Assembly: GCA_030144725.1 (NCBI GenBank)
Contig: JASKMD010000002.1
Location: 4,467,362 to 4,531,361 of the forward strand
Origin: Haematococcus lacustris
Lineage: Eukaryota; Chlorophyta; Chlorophyceae; Chlamydomonadales; Haematococcaceae
Length of the DNA: 64,000 nucleotides
Reading direction: 5' to 3'
Notes under the pieces: generated by a model
Database searches by the model: none
The model's input: only the letters and a program-made list of their open reading frames with translations
Told to the model about the DNA's origin: nothing
Made by a program: the position numbers and the translations under genes
In this document: positions 30,262 through 43,300 of the stretch, one piece after another
Layout of the letters: every line of letters starts with the position of its first letter
Position numbering within the stretch: position 1 is the first letter of the stretch

Positions 30262-30843
30262 TTATGTGTCAGTGGCATGCCTTGTGCTGCTGAGGAGCCT
30301 GCAGCCTGAGCCTACATTGCCATGCAGCAATGCCACAATGCCGTGCTAGCCAATGCCATGAGTTGATGAGGATATTTCTCACACACATGTCACTCACAAG
30401 ATCTAGTTTAGGCTGAGGATGCTGCTCCTCACACACATGTCGCATACAAGGTTTATGTCAGGTCGTCCTTGTGTGTCATTGCTGAGGTCTGCAGGGTGCC
30501 TGAGGTAGACCTAAGGTGTTGCTTAATGCCTCTGATTTACCGATGAAATCCATGCCCTTAGCTAACCTCCCACCTGACCAGCCACCCACCCACCCTCCCC
30601 ATCAAGGTCAAGACTATCATGACCTCAAAGACAGCCCTGTACTTTGGCATCCTTGGGCACAGTCCACACTTCCTCCCCATGGCCTGGGTAGGTGAAGGCA
30701 GTGCCTGGTGGCAGTGCCCCTGCGCTACAGTCACCCACCCACCTACTCACCCACCCACCTACTTATCTACCTGCAGTTGCAGTGCCCCTGCGCTACAGTC
30801 TTCCTGGAAAACATCACTCACTGCTCCTTAGGTGGGCAGTCTA

Positions 30844-32579
30844 TTACAAAAGCTGCGGCAGCGGCAGCACTGCTTTGTCCCACAGCTGAAACAGCACCCA
30901 GGCTGCCAGCAGTGCGCTGCCACATGACAGGGCCAGCGCCAGCAGGCTGCAGCTGATGGCCCAGCCCGGCAGCACCCCCTCGCTCCGCCGCCTGCGCTGC
31001 TGCACCTGGCAATGGCGCTCCACTGCCACAGCAGCCACAGCGCCCACCAGCTGCAGCAGGGCCTGCAGCCGTCAAGGCGAGGTGTGATGCAAGGTGTGGT
31101 GTGAGGCTCAGGCGTGAGGTGACGTGATGCAAGGTGTGGTGTGAGACACAGCCATAGAGGCAAGACGCCCTGAGGCCAAGAGAGCAGCTGGAGAGACAAG
31201 CAGCACACGGGGAGGGCTTGCAGGTCCCCTCAGCTGGGAAAGCAGGGTTACTGCGGCTGTAGCCGGGCCCTGGTGCAGCAGCATGCAACGTGCAGGGAGC
31301 TTGCTGGTCCTCCCAGCTGGTCACAATGGGCAGAGCAGGGGCCTGGTGCAGCCGGTCTGAACAGCTGGCAGACTTCATAGTACATGAGCAGGGGGGTCAA
31401 ACAGGCGGCCGGTCAACATGGATGATACAGGTAAGGGAGCCGACAGTGGTGTGAAGGAGCACACAGCCATAAGGGCAAGACGCCATGAGGCCAGGACAGA
31501 CTGGGAGAGACTGGCGGGAGGGGGAGGAGCAGCTGGGTGAGTGCATGCGTGGGGTGAGGGCAGGGGCAGGGGCTGGCACCACCACAACTGCATCAGTGCT
31601 GCTGATGCTCAAGAGGGCCAGGGCAGTTGAGGGTTGAGAGCAGTGTGGGGGTGGAGGAGGCGAGCCACACCTGCTGCTCTGCGGGGGTGCGCAGGAAGCG
31701 GTGCATCTGCTGCAGTGACGCCTGCACCAGTAGCACCGGCTCCTGAGCTGGACTGGTGCCCTTGACAGCTTGTCTTGAGTCGGCACCCTTTGCCCCCGCT
31801 GCTATTAGGGCCTTGCTTCCAGCCCCTGCCACCACACTGCCTTCCAAGATGGCTGCAAGCTCATCAAGAGGCAGCCCACGAGCTGGCCCAGGGTCGAGCC
31901 TGCTCAGAGGGTGTGCCTCCCCCTGCCCCTGTCCCTGCCCCTGCCCCTCGGTTGCACTGCTAGAGGGCTGGCTAGGCAGTGGCGGCTGGCTAGCAGCCTG
32001 TGGAACGTTGCAAGGCTGAACTTGCAAGGCCGAGCTAGGGATTAGAGTGGCTTCCCCAGCAGCTGAGGTTGCCGGCTGTGAATCAGCGGTGCCTTCGTGT
32101 GCTGATGGGTTGTTGTCGCCCAGCAGCGTGCTGCCTTGGTGGCTGCTGCTTCCACAACTGCCAGCTTCCAATGTAGACGCATTCTCAGCGGCTTGCTGAC
32201 CGTTCTCAGGCTTGCTGGGCTTTGCAGACAGGCAGCTGAGCTGCGAGGATCGCGGACTGGCAACTGGCACTCCGCGCGGACTGGGCGGCTGGGCAATCTT
32301 GGACGGTTTCAAACTAGTGATACCGGCACCCCTGCGCACCCAGCGACACTGCTTCTACCGCCACTGCTTCCACAGAGCAAGGCGCAGATATGCAAATGAG
32401 ACGACAGCTGAAGAGCTAACAGCCAGGCGCACAGTGGCAGCTTACCAGGCGGACAGCTTGCCACCTTGATTAGGCAGCTCAGGCGAGGGTGCCCGTGGCA
32501 AACCACTCCCCGCAGCATTCGCCTTGGTGTTTGAGTTACCAGACGCAGCTGGTAGACGGCTGTCGTTGGCAGGAGCCAT
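30844..32579 (-). CDS. Unrecognised protein with a C-terminal membrane anchor
   Basis: Three exons: 32446-32579, 31671-32331, 30844-31062, with GT-AG introns in phases 2 and 0; 337 aa. I do not recognise the family. Residues 1-200 are low-complexity Ser/Pro/Ala/Gln with a short GQGQGQGQG tract, so probably disordered. A short helical region around LLVQASLQQMHRFLRTPAEQ follows, then the last exon gives a moderately hydrophobic stretch (LLQLVGAVAAVAV), a basic patch QQRRRRSE and one strong membrane segment (ISCSLLALALSCGSALLAAW) with a short tail of about 17 residues. This layout fits a tail-anchored protein with most of the chain facing the cytosol. Intron 2 (0.6 kb) could hide a further exon of a multiple of three. 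Divergent from the ferritin-like gene with 116 bp between start codons. Confidence 0.65.
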
Positions 32580-32695
32580 CATACATAGGAGCCATCATCA
32601 GAAGGCCACTGGGTAAGCGTGGGAAATGTCGAACCAAAAGTGCAACCTTGGTTATAATCCGGCAAAGACGACACACCGCAGCCGTGTATCACCAC
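32580..32695. promoter_or_regulatory. 116-bp bidirectional promoter
   Basis: The region between the ATGs of the membrane-anchored protein (-) and the ferritin-like gene (+) is so short that 5' UTRs and core promoters must overlap, implying linked expression unless one start is misplaced. No TATA-like box is obvious. Confidence 0.55.
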
Positions 32696-35600
32696 ATGGC
32701 TCAGAGAATGCGGCGCTGCGGGCTCCTGGTCGTATGTATGCTGATGGGGGCCGCGCCACGCTTGGAGGCCTCGTCATCACAGTCCTTGGCCACGATTGGC
32801 CACGGCAACTACTCTACAACGGACCTGCTGGTGTTCGCGTTGAACCAGGAATACCTTGCCGCGACATTTTTCAGCTATGCGGCTTGGGGACACGGCCTCC
32901 CGTCAAAACTGACTGGGGGCGGGCCTCCGCCGCGAGGTGCCCGCAAGGCTAAGCTGACAGGGCCCGTGCAGGTGGGGACATCAGTGCCAGGACCGTTATC
33001 CCACAACCTTGCTACACTATATGCATGCAGCCCCCTTGTCCCTCACTAGCGCCTCCATTTGAGCCGGACCAGTAGTGGCCACTAGCGGCCACTAGCGGGA
33101 ATAGTAGGGACCACTAGTGGCCCGACTCGAATGGTGTTAATGGGCTGTGTGGAGTATACCCAATGCACATGGACATGGTGCATGAGTGCCTACTACCTTT
33201 GCCTGACCGCAAGGGCTATGGTGTAGAGTTGGCATAATAAACACGCGCTGATTGTAAGCTGATGACAGCTCAACAAAGGGGGGCACACACTACTGTGCCA
33301 CAGCTGGCTGCTGCTGCTGCTGCTGCTGCTGCTGGGCCTTTGGTGGCCGGTCTCGCAGCCGCTTGTAGCCCCGGCCTGAGTACTCCTTGCCCTTGGCTGG
33401 CAGCTTCCCCTGCTCTGGCCAGTAGCACAGCTCGAGTGGGCGCCACCTGCTCTCCCCAATGCGCTGCATGTTCAGCGCTGCGTTGCAATGCCTGTCTACC
33501 CACCTGCCTGGCTGTGGTGCGGGCTTGGCTTTAGCAGCCTTGCCCCTTCCCTTGCCAGTTCCCTTGGTGGGCTGGGTGGGCTGGGTAATCTCAGCTGCCT
33601 GCTCAGCCTTGGTGCACTTGGTGTGCTTGGCCGGTGGGGGAGTGCTGAGCCCAGACTCCGAGGCTGTTGGCTGTGTGGCTGCCTGGCTGCTGCATGGGGC
33701 CTGTGGGGGCTTGCGTGGTGCCACTACCGGTTTGCCATGACAGCTGCTTCACAGGGAGTGTTTAGTTACTACCATTTCCGTGGTGGGTCTTTTATGGCTG
33801 CTGCTGTTGTGCATGCACGCAGAAAATGGCGGCAGCAGTGGCAGCCGACGAGATTGCCCATGTGCGGCTGCTGCGCAACGCCCTGGGTGAGTTGACCAGC
33901 CCTGCTCAGCGCTGTTCAGCGTATGCAAGCAACAAAAGGAGTTGCAAAAAGAGTAGCAAGGATCTTGGAGGATGGAGGGTGGGAAGGTTGTGGAGTGGAA
34001 GAGCCCAAGTACCCACCTGCCGCATGTGAAGTGGTGCCTGCTGTACATCCATTGTCCAGTGGATCTTGGTCCCATGATAAGCTGGACCCTGACCATGCCT
34101 GGCACACAGCTGGCATGCCTTGCATTGCATCGCATCGTATGTATTGATGACACAAGATGGCAGGGCATTGTGGGATGACAGGGCATTGCATTGCATGTGC
34201 TGCGGTGCAGATGACACGGGATGACAACAAGGTCTGGTGCCTGCTGTGGCTGCAGGGGATGCTGCAGTGGCCATGCCCCTGCTGGACCTTGCCACACCCT
34301 TCAGGGAGGGGGCGGAGTTGGCCTCGCAGCTGTGGCGCCATGGCCGCAGCCTGGCCCCGCCCTTTGACCCTTACGCTAGGTCAGGGAGTTGGGCGCCGGG
34401 GCCTCAGTTGCAGAGCTTAGACCGTGCGTAACAAACCTGTCATGAAGCAGAGTTAGGAAGCAGGATTGTGAAGCAGAAGTCACACATGCACAGGAAGTGA
34501 ATGTCACACATAAAAATGTGGATTGTATGACACTCAACAAAGGACTCCCCACCCTCATCACGATATCACATGTAGAGAGGCATGCAGGAGTCTGAGCCCT
34601 CCTGCCTCCAGCCCGTAGTAATGTCAAGAAATGTCAACAGCACTGAACCAAGCACTCCGCCAAACAGCCCTGGCACACCTCGAATGCCTAGCCTGCTCAG
34701 AGGGGGCGACCTTGGGGTGAGAGGGGCTTGCAGGAAGCAGGTGCACATAAGGTCAGATCCGGCCAGCTAGGGGAGCAGGGCTGGAGCCCTGGAAGGTGCT
34801 CATGCTCAGCAAATGGTTCATGCAACACCACATGCTGCATGTTGCTTGCCTTGCTCCTTGGTGTTCCGGTGGTAGCGCAGTGACACCGAGTTCCTGCTGG
34901 CCGCCTTCTTCTTGGCGGACCTTGAGCCTAGCGCCTACACAGTGAGTCACCTGCACTGATAGCAACGCTGGGTCTGCACAGCAAAGGCAGCAGGGCGCTG
35001 CACAGGGTCGGCAGGGGCCGGCCCCTCCATCGCCCTGGCAGCACTGCACGGCCCCTGCTTGTGGCCAATGCCTGCCTGGCTCCTGCCCCTGGCCCCGAGC
35101 CCCGAGCCTTTAAACCCTTGCATTGACAGCGTCACAGCCCTAGCAGAGGAGGAGGGTTGTGAGGAGGAGGGTGAGGAGGAGGGTAAGGAGGAGGAGGAGG
35201 GTGAGGAGGAGGGTGAGGAGGAGGGTAAGGAGGAGGAGGAGGAGGAAGAGGAGGAGGAGGAGGAGGAGCAGGGTGTACAAGTGTGGTCCTGGCCCTGTCG
35301 CTTGCAGGGTTTGGTCGCGGCCCTGTCAGGGTCAGAACCTGAGGTGCAGCAGCTGGCGGCACAGCTGTTGAGCGTGGAGGCGTACCATGCAGGGGCGGTG
35401 CGGGGCATGCTGGTCCCCTTGGCCACCCGCAGGCTGTGGCCTCGTGACGTCACTGTGGCAGAGGTGAGTGTGGGCACTCGAGGGAATGCTGTGACCAAAG
35501 CTGTGACCTTGTGACAGTTAGTCTCGTTGGCCATTAGCAACTGTCGCTTCCTTGTCACAGGCCATGCACGATGACATGTACAGGCATCAACATCACAGGT

Positions 35601-36207
35601 TGAGAATCGGGGTCTGAGCATTGTGGACTGAGCATGCATGCGAATTAAAGGGAAGGAAGGAATGTTGCTAAGTGAAACCTAGGGCTTTACAGGGCTGAGC
35701 ATGCAGGGAGCATGAGGTGCCGTTGTGACCTGGCTAAGTACACCAGAGAAGCTTCATTCTTGCGTGGAGCTTTGAGTCTAGTACCTTCTGCCTTGTGCGT
35801 GGCAGATGGCGAGTTTGTTTGCCAAGCTGCGGAGCCGGTTTGACCAGTCCGCGATGTACGGCCAGGGCGTTGATTGCTGCGGCGGACTTGTTGGGATGTG
35901 CGACACGGATGAGGACTACAACCGAGCGGGTCGCCGGGTTACTCTGGCCGCCAGTGGCCGAACACCGACACGAATTGGCGTCGAGGATAATGTTGAAGCG
36001 GATAACATGGACGCGATGGGGGACCACGAGGACGCGCATGATTGCGGCTTGTTCGGGCGGTGTGGCCTGCCCGTGGTGGCACCGCGTGACAACAACGGCT
36101 TGGGCTTCGTGCGTAGCGTCGAAGAGGTCAGGGCAGTGTTGTATTCTGCTAGCCCTTACGAGGGTGGAGGCTTCTTCCCAGAGGGGCTGGCGGGGGAGAT
36201 TCGGTAG
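32696..36207 (+). CDS. Desiccation-related ferritin-like protein (PCC13-62 type), secreted or lumenal
   Basis: Ferritin-like four-helix family that includes the resurrection-plant protein PCC13-62; members are induced by water or salt stress and their biochemical role is unsettled. Six exons: 32696-32971, 33823-33886, 34256-34379, 34881-34941, 35308-35463, 35806-36207; 360 aa. Features: signal peptide (basic MAQRMRRC, hydrophobic LLVVCMLMG, then APRLEASS); first helix LLVFALNQEYLAATFFSYAA; GGPPPRGARKAKL, a family signature; helix 2 with AADEIAHVRLLRNALG; TEFLLAAFFLADLEPSAYT; LSVEAYHAGAVRGML; C-terminal GLGFVRSVEEVRAVLY and GGFFPEGLAGEI. The Glu and His that bind metal in true ferritins are only partly present (EY, DEIAH), so metal binding is uncertain. 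Two further ATGs at 32489 and 32708 are in frame; 32696 gives the best signal peptide. Intron 1 carries an antisense TnpB/Fanzor-like fragment. Confidence 0.9.
33290..33724 (-). mobile_element. TnpB/Fanzor-like C-terminal fragment inside an intron
   Basis: Intronless 144-aa open frame antisense in intron 1 of the ferritin-like gene. After a Pro/Lys-rich linker it reads VDRHCNAALNMQRIGESRW, matching the DRDxNAAxNI block (RuvC-III) near the end of TnpB/OrfB and eukaryotic Fanzor proteins, followed by LELCYWPEQG and a basic GYKRLRDRPPKAQ tail with poly-Gln. From memory, very similar tails recur in Haematococcus predicted proteins, usually with RD where this copy has RH. The second Asp of that motif is the catalytic one in TnpB and Cas12, so its change to His, and the absence of the rest of the protein (the frame is closed by a stop just upstream), argue for a dead 5'-truncated copy. 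The match rests on a short motif, so a host repeat domain remains possible. Confidence 0.6.
35146..35270. repeat. GAG/GAGGGT purine repeat in the ferritin-like gene intron 4
   Basis: [16 protein letters not shown] units, purine-rich in the RNA sense, ending 37 bp before the exon 5 acceptor. Confidence 0.9.
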
Positions 36208-36467
36208 TTGCATGTCCTCGACAAATGTTTGCTATCTCGCCTTGACAACACAGGAATGTTCAGGAATTAGTGACGAACAGGCAGTTGTGATAGGGGTTTA
36301 GTACGCGCATAGTTAAGAGGAGGGCAATGAAAGGTGAAGACAATGTCAGTTGTGCCAACTACAATACTGCAGCTGCGCAAGAAATGGAAATAAATATGAA
36401 ACCAATAACAAAACTTTGCAGCATCGCAACGCATAACCTACAGTGAGTGCGCAGATTTCTAAACATC
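36208..36467. other. Convergent 3' intergenic region, ferritin-like / cryptochrome
   Basis: 260 bp between two stop codons facing each other; AT-richer than the surrounding introns, as expected for 3' UTR and polyadenylation sequence. No other feature is seen. Confidence 0.55.
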
Positions 36468-39400
36468 CTACCTGTCGACAATTTTGAGGCCAGAATCCAA
36501 CAAAGTGCGCTGACGCTTTGACGAGTTTCCCGGGGAAGGGCTCGCCACGCTGCTTTTCGTGACTAACTTTGCTGCGGCCCCGACCTTCCGCACTCTGGCG
36601 GCCGGAAGAGCGGGCGCCCCACCGTTCTCTACCGGCACAGCTGGCGTTACAAGACGCACGGCGCTTGTGCCGGCACCCACATCTGACTCCTCAGCCCCAG
36701 CCTGCGTTCTCGTTGCGTCAGCTACGCCGTGAAGATCTTTACTGTCTTCGACTTTGATCTCGGGCACGTCTCGGGACGAGCCTCTGCCCGCCATAGTCTG
36801 CTCCAAGGTCTGTTGCACGGGCCGCACCGCACGCGGCACCACAGCCGCCTGGCTCTCAACACGGTCCGCGGCGGGTCGAGCTTTGCTCGCGTCAGCCAGT
36901 AGCGACACGATGCTCTTAACCGGCTTGCCGGGTGACGAGGCTGCCTTGCGACTGCCGGACCCGCTCCGTGCGCCAGCCCGGGCCGGTCCGTTTTCAGGCT
37001 CGTCGCCCCCGTCGTCATGTGCTGGCCTGCGATGCGCGTGGTAGCATTAGAACACGACGATGTGATTTGAGGGCAGCGGGGCAGTGGTTGCCCCTGCACC
37101 GCGATAGGCATGTCAAAGGCATGAACGAGCGCCACACCATCCTCCAGTACTGCAAAAGTGTACTGCCCAGAGGCCCTGCTGCCCTCCTGCTGCTGCCAAC
37201 CCGCTCCCTGCCAACCAGGATCAGCGTCCGAATCAGAGTGACGAGTCACACTTCATGGTTGCCCCAAAGCTCTTGCCGTGCCACCTGCCCTACTCAGACA
37301 GCTTGCCTTTCACGGCCCCACCCCTTCCTTTCCACGGAAGCGCTCAGCCACCTGCCCTACCCTCTGCTCTGCTGCCGCCGGGCCTGGATGGCTTCCACCT
37401 CCCTCCCTCACCCCCTCCAGCCCTCCGCACTGCCCACCCCACCGTCGGACGCCTGCGCCCTGGCCTCATCACTCACATGGACCCTGCCTTGTAGGCTGCG
37501 GCCATGCGGGCGATGTTTGCCTTGCTGACCACCGCATGGTCCACAATGGGTGAGGGGTAGTCCTTGCCCACCACACACCTGCAGCCAGGCCAGCACCCAC
37601 ACCCACAACCCTCACACAAGGGGGAGAGGAGGGGAGGGGAGGGGTGGGAGGGGGCCAGGGAGGGGGTGGAGGGAGGGCACCCACACCACAATCCTGACAC
37701 AGGGGGCCTGAGGGGCCTGAGGGGTCGGGGTCGGGGCAGGTGGGGTGGGGGCAGCATCACCCCATGTTCTCCCACTCCATGCTGGACCACAGGCCATTGC
37801 ACCTGGCCCTGACCTGACCTGGCCTGGACGTGACCTGGCTTGGCCTGGCTTGGCCTGACCTGGCCTGACTTGGTTTCGCCAGGCTGAGCTCCCCTGCCCC
37901 TCACTTTGCTCTGCGCTGCACGTCCAGTGGGGCTGTCCAGGGCTCATAGATGTACTTGGCCGGCATGTCTTTGAGCACGGGCAGGAACCTGGAGTCATGC
38001 ACACCCAGCTGTGACACTCACACCCAGCAGCAGCAGCACCACCACCAGGGGAGGAGCAGAGGGGCAGGAGGTCAGGAACCAAAAGGGACATGAAGAGGGG
38101 GAGGGAGAGAGGGAGGGGTGGGGGGGGGGTAAGGGAGTGCCGCTGGCATACACTTGCTTGCGGATGAACACGCCCTCCTTGTCGTACTTCTTGCCAAAGG
38201 TGATTGGGCTGTACACCCGGAAGTATGCGGAGAAGAAGGCGCTGGCGCTCAGCCACATCCTGGCAGCAGTGAGGGGACAGGGGACAGGGGAGGGGGGGCA
38301 GTGAGGGGGGACAGTGAGCCACATCCTGGCAGTGAGGGGACAGGGGAGGGGGGAGGGGGGAGGGGGGAGGGGGGAGGGGCAGGTGGCAGGTGGTACAGTA
38401 GCAGCAGCAGCAGGGTGAAGGCCGCTCCACACACTCCACCTCACCCCTCACCCCTCACCATGTGTACCTCACCGGCACAGCCTGCCCCTAGAACTTTCCT
38501 GGACGCTTTCCCCTACTCTGCCCCCAAACTGTGCCCCTGCTGGGGGTCTGCCCCTCCTCCCTCCAGCCCTGTGTACCAGTTGCCCGCGTTGATGAAGTGG
38601 TCCTGGTCGATCAGCAGCTCCTCAAACACCGCCTGCCCCTCCTCCCAGCTTAGGTACAGGTCACCCCGGGTGAGGAAGCAGGCCACGCTGTGCCGCGCCA
38701 GGTGGTGCATCCAGCCCTGCGCACAATGCACCCCAGTGTCCCCGGTCGCTAGGACGCAACCGCGGCCGCACCATGACTAGGTGCACCACGACCCTCTCCC
38801 TGCAACCCTCCGCTCCCTCTCCCCGTCGACCACTTCCCCCCACATCCCTTCTGCCCCTTTCCCCCAGCCCTTGACCCCCCCCCTTGCCTAGGACGCAGCC
38901 GCACCATGACTGGCCAGTGCATCCAGCCCTGAGCACCAAGGACCCGCCAGCTGTTGGCTGCCTCTTCCTCACCTCTGGCTGGACAACCTAACCCTTGGCT
39001 CACCTACCCTTTGGCCCATGACTTCAACACTGGCATAGGTCAAGCTCCCTCCTCCACATCGACCTTCCTCACCTCTGGCTGGGCAACACCCCCTACCAAG
39101 ACCTCGCCATTGCTCTCCTACCCTCCCACCACCCACATCCCTCTCCACTTCCCACCTCCTGTTCCCATCCTTCTCTGACCTACCCCTCCCCCCTCCCCTG
39201 CCCCCCCCCCTCCCCTCCCTTCCCTCCGTGCAACTCTCACCTGCTGGGAAAGAGTACTTGCCTACTTCGTCCTTAGCACTCGCCTGTTCTCTTCCCATCC
39301 CCCTGGGCCCTCCCTACCCTTTCCACCTCCTCCCCCTTGCTCTCCCCCCTGCTCTTCCTCCTAACCCGCTCACCCTTTGCACACTGCCCCACTGCCACCC

Positions 39401-40313
39401 GCCCCCCACCCCCCACCCCCCCTGCAGGCAGACCCCCCCTCCCCCCCCCTCCACCCACCCAGGTGTTGAGCTGCACCATGATGGCGTCAATCCAGGGGAA
39501 GCCAGTGCGCCCCTCCTTCCACGCCGCCAGGTGCTGCGGGTTGCTCTGCCAGGGGATCTGGCGGCACAGCGGGTTGCCTGCCATGGCGGAGAAGTTGGGG
39601 GTGTGTGCCCCTACCGTGTAGAAGAACTCGCGCCACAGCAGCTGCCCGCGGAGGGACATGGGCGGCTGGCTGTGCCCGGTGTGGGTGGCGTACACCTGCA
39701 ACAGGCTGGGCAGCAGGAGGGAGGGGGAGGGAGGGGGTGGGCGGGGGGAGGGGAGGGCAGGGGGCAGAGGGAGGCGGGGGCGTGAGCAGGGGCAGGGGGA
39801 AGGGGTCCTGGGGCAGGAGGTAGGGGCAGGGAGCAGGGGTCCTGGGCCTGGGGGCCTGGGGGCAGGGGCAGGAGCAGGGTCGCCCCTTACTGCCTTACGG
39901 GCAGCAGGGCAGCTGGCAGTGGGGCAGTGGGTTGCTGCCCTCACCGTTGGTGGAAGAGTCGTGCGGACACGCAGCCGAACTTGAGGTACGGGGACAGGAC
40001 GGTGGTGGCGGGCTGCTGGAAGGCTGAGGGGTCCGTGGCTGGTTTCTCAAACTTGGCTATCCACCTGCAGCCCCAGCCAGCCAGGTCATCCTTAGGGGGG
40101 AGGGTGATGAACAGCAAAGCACAGGTGGCCTGACACGAGCTCATCCGGCACAGTCCAAGGTTGGTGGGTGGGGTGCAAGACTGGACTCCCTGACAGCTCG
40201 TGCACTCAACCACCCAACCACTCGAGATCAGTGTGACACAGTGTGACGTGATGTGTGGACGACAGTGCTGGTCCTATGTGACACACTGGGTGGGAGAGTA
40301 GCTGGGAGAAAGC

Positions 40314-40345
<32 letters not shown>

Positions 40346-43300
40346 GACTGTCTGCTGCTGCTGCTGCTGCTGCTGCGACTGTCTGCTGCCACAAGCGCGG
40401 TGGCGGCGGGAGCTGCTGTGTGGTTGTATGATAGTGTGCATGGTGTCAGGGGTCAAGGGACATTCTGAGCTATTCTCTCAAACACTCTCTCACTCACTCT
40501 CTCACTCACTCTCTCACTCACTGCGGGTCAGCAAACGCTCTCTCCAGGCGCTTGAGTGCCTCTGTCTCCCCGCCCTGCGGTCACACAAGTCACGCAGGCA
40601 GAGCATGGGGTGAGCATGGCAGGCAATGAGAGGGGTGAGCATGACATGGAGTGCATGGCAGCATGCCCAGCTACCTCGACAGCCAGCCACAGAGACATTG
40701 AGAGCAGCAGCAGGCGAAGGTGCAGCCCGCAGGAGCTACAGCAACATGACAGCAAGCACCACCACCCTGGACATCCTCATTCACCTCCTACCAAACACCT
40801 ACCAAACACCTACCAAACCTACCAAACACCTACTGGGTCCCACGCTAGCCATCGTCACACGACAAAGGACACCTCCCTAGACACTAGCCTCCTCCCTTAC
40901 CATGGTCCAATGCCATGCCCTGCCATCCCCCCCCCCCCCAAACCCTGCCCAGCCCCAGCCCCAGCCCAGCCTGCCCTCCCCTTCCCCTTTGCGGTCCCTC
41001 CCTCCTCCCTGCCTCCCCACCCCCTCTCTGCCCTCCCCCGCCTGCCTTGAAGATGGTGGAGGGCTGCCGGTCAAAGCCCATGTCCAGGCAGCAGGGCACC
41101 CCGGTGGCCTCCTCCTCAGCCCCTGGGGCGGTCGCTGGGATTGGCGGCAGCTGCTGTGGGGGGGCCGGGGCCGGCGCGGGCGGGTCACCCACTTTGTCTA
41201 GCAGCTTGCAGAAGCTGGTCATGGTGGTGGGGGCCTTGCCCTGGTTGCGGGTGACCAGCTGGGCAGTGTCCTGGGCAGCAGGGGCAAGAGCGGCAGGGGC
41301 AGGGCAGGGGGCTGGAGCTGGTCAGCAACAGTGGTACGGCAGGGGCTCATGCAGGGTGGAATGGCAAGGGCAGGGGGAGGTTGAACACCCAATCACTCAC
41401 AGACACATGTCATTGTGAAGCCAGGTTAAGAAGTCGGGGGACAGGCTGGGGGGCAGGAGGGATGGGTTGGGTAGGGTCCCACCCTCAAAGCCCAGCTGCC
41501 TCTACACACTAATCTGGACTGCCCCTGCCTGCTATTCCAGCCCCGCCTGCCCCACCCAGGCCCCCCCCTGGCCTCCCTGGCTCGCCCTCACTCCCTGTGC
41601 CCCTCCCCCCTGCCCCCCACCCCCCCTGCCCCTCCCCCCTCCCTCTCTCCCTGCAACCCTCTGCTCCCTCTCCCCGTTGCCCTCACTCCCTGTGCCCTTC
41701 CATCCCCTCCCCCTTGCCCCTCCCCCCTGCCCCCCACCCCCCCTGCCCCTCCCCCCTACACTCACATACAGCGTATGGCTCACATAGGCCCTGACCTCCA
41801 CCCTAGCCTCAGCGGCCAGCTGCTGCACCTGGGCATCCCGCTGTGTTGCATAAGGCTCCGTGTCCACCTGGGCGCCCCACACCTCACACCTCACACCATG
41901 GACTGCATGACCTGGGCTGAACCTGACCCCCCTCCCCCTCCCTGAGCCCTTCTTCACCCCTGACCCCCATTGCTGTTTCCAGGGCAGGGCAGGGCAGGGC
42001 AGGGCAGGGCAGGGCAGGGCAGGGCAGGGCAGGGCAGGGCAGGGCAGGGCAGGGCAGGGCAGGGCAGGGCAGGGCAGGGCAGGGCAGGGCAGGGCAGGGC
42101 AGGGCAGGGCAGGGCAGGGCAGGGCAGGGCAGGGCAGGGCAGGGCAGGGCAGGGCAGGGCAGGGCAGGGCAGGGCAGGGCAGGGCAGGGCAGGGCAGGGC
42201 AGGGCAGGGCAGGGCAGGGCAGGGCAGGGCAGGGCAGGGCAGGGCAGGGCAGGGCAGGGCAGGGCAGGGCAGGGCAGGGCAGGGCAGGGCAGGGCAGGGC
42301 AGGGCAGGGCAGGGCAGGGCAGGGCAGGGCAGGGCAGGGCAGGGACCCAGGTCTTGACTGGACTGTGGCACTGCCCAGCACAGGGGAAGGCAGGTTGGTG
42401 TACCTCAAAGCACAGCTGGGTGATTGCCCAGTCCTTCATCAGGCGTGGCAGCACCTCCACCTGCCATCACCAGGGCAGGCGGGCAGGGCAGGCAGGGCAG
42501 TCAGGGTAGGCAGGGTAGGGTAGGGTGGGGTGGGGGGTCAGCGTAGGTAGTTGGGAGAGAGGTGCGGCGGCAGGCAGTCAGGTAAGTTGTTGAAGGGAAC
42601 TGCCAGCCCAGCCAGGCAGGTGTAGGTAGCAGGCAGGCAGGGAGCCGGGAAGGGGAAGGCCAGGGAGGCAGGGAACCAGGCCCCCCTCAGCGATGAAGAC
42701 GCATCCAAGCACCCTCTGGCCCAACAGGGCAGCAGCTGCTCTGCGCTGAGCAGGCCGCTACGCTAACGTAACGCTGACGTAACGCTAACGTACCCAACAG
42801 TAGGCGGTTGGGCATGTGCTAGGGCAGGGGCCAGGGCTATGACTGGCCGGCAGCGGTAGAGGCCAGATGGAGGGGGTGGAGGGGCAGAGCTAGGAGTAAA
42901 GGGGCCAGGGGAGGCTAGGCTGGGGTCAGGGTGGGGCAGGCGGGGGGGAGGGCAGCACTGCTGCTCACCGGCTTGCCGCGAACCACCAGCAGCCGGCTGC
43001 CTCGTGCCCTGAAACTACACAGGGAAAGCAGCAGCAGCAGCAGCAGTCAGGGCACACATCTCTGCGCAGCAACAGCCGCATGGGCATTACCATGTCCTCA
43101 TCACCCCTGCCTAAAAACATCCCCGCGTGACATCTGTGCTCCCTAGCGAAGGCTATCAGGTTTCAGAGGGCAGGGCGTGGCAGGGAGCAATACAGCAGGG
43201 CAGGGCGTTGCAGGGCAGGGCGCTGCAGGGCAGGGCGCAGCAGGGCAGGGCGCGGCAGGGCAGGGCGCCTACTGGACAGTCGGGTTATTGTACCAGAGCT

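Larger units (their letters stand above)
28425..30843. other. Gene-poor interval with duplicated repeat
   Basis: About 2.4 kb between the bestrophin B stop and the stop of the membrane-anchored protein gene. Open frames at 28632-29210 (+) and 29073-29558 (-) have no domain, no splice logic and ordinary composition for random GC-rich DNA. It contains two direct copies of a 110-bp repeat and a short duplicated CTCACACACATGTC motif near 30379 and 30429. Confidence 0.6.

Noticed and set aside
41884..42509. Gly-Gln-Gly-Arg-Ala and Pro-Ala-Leu-Pro-Cys repeat ORFs
   Set aside because: Translation of the GGGCA pentamer, intronic in the cryptochrome gene.
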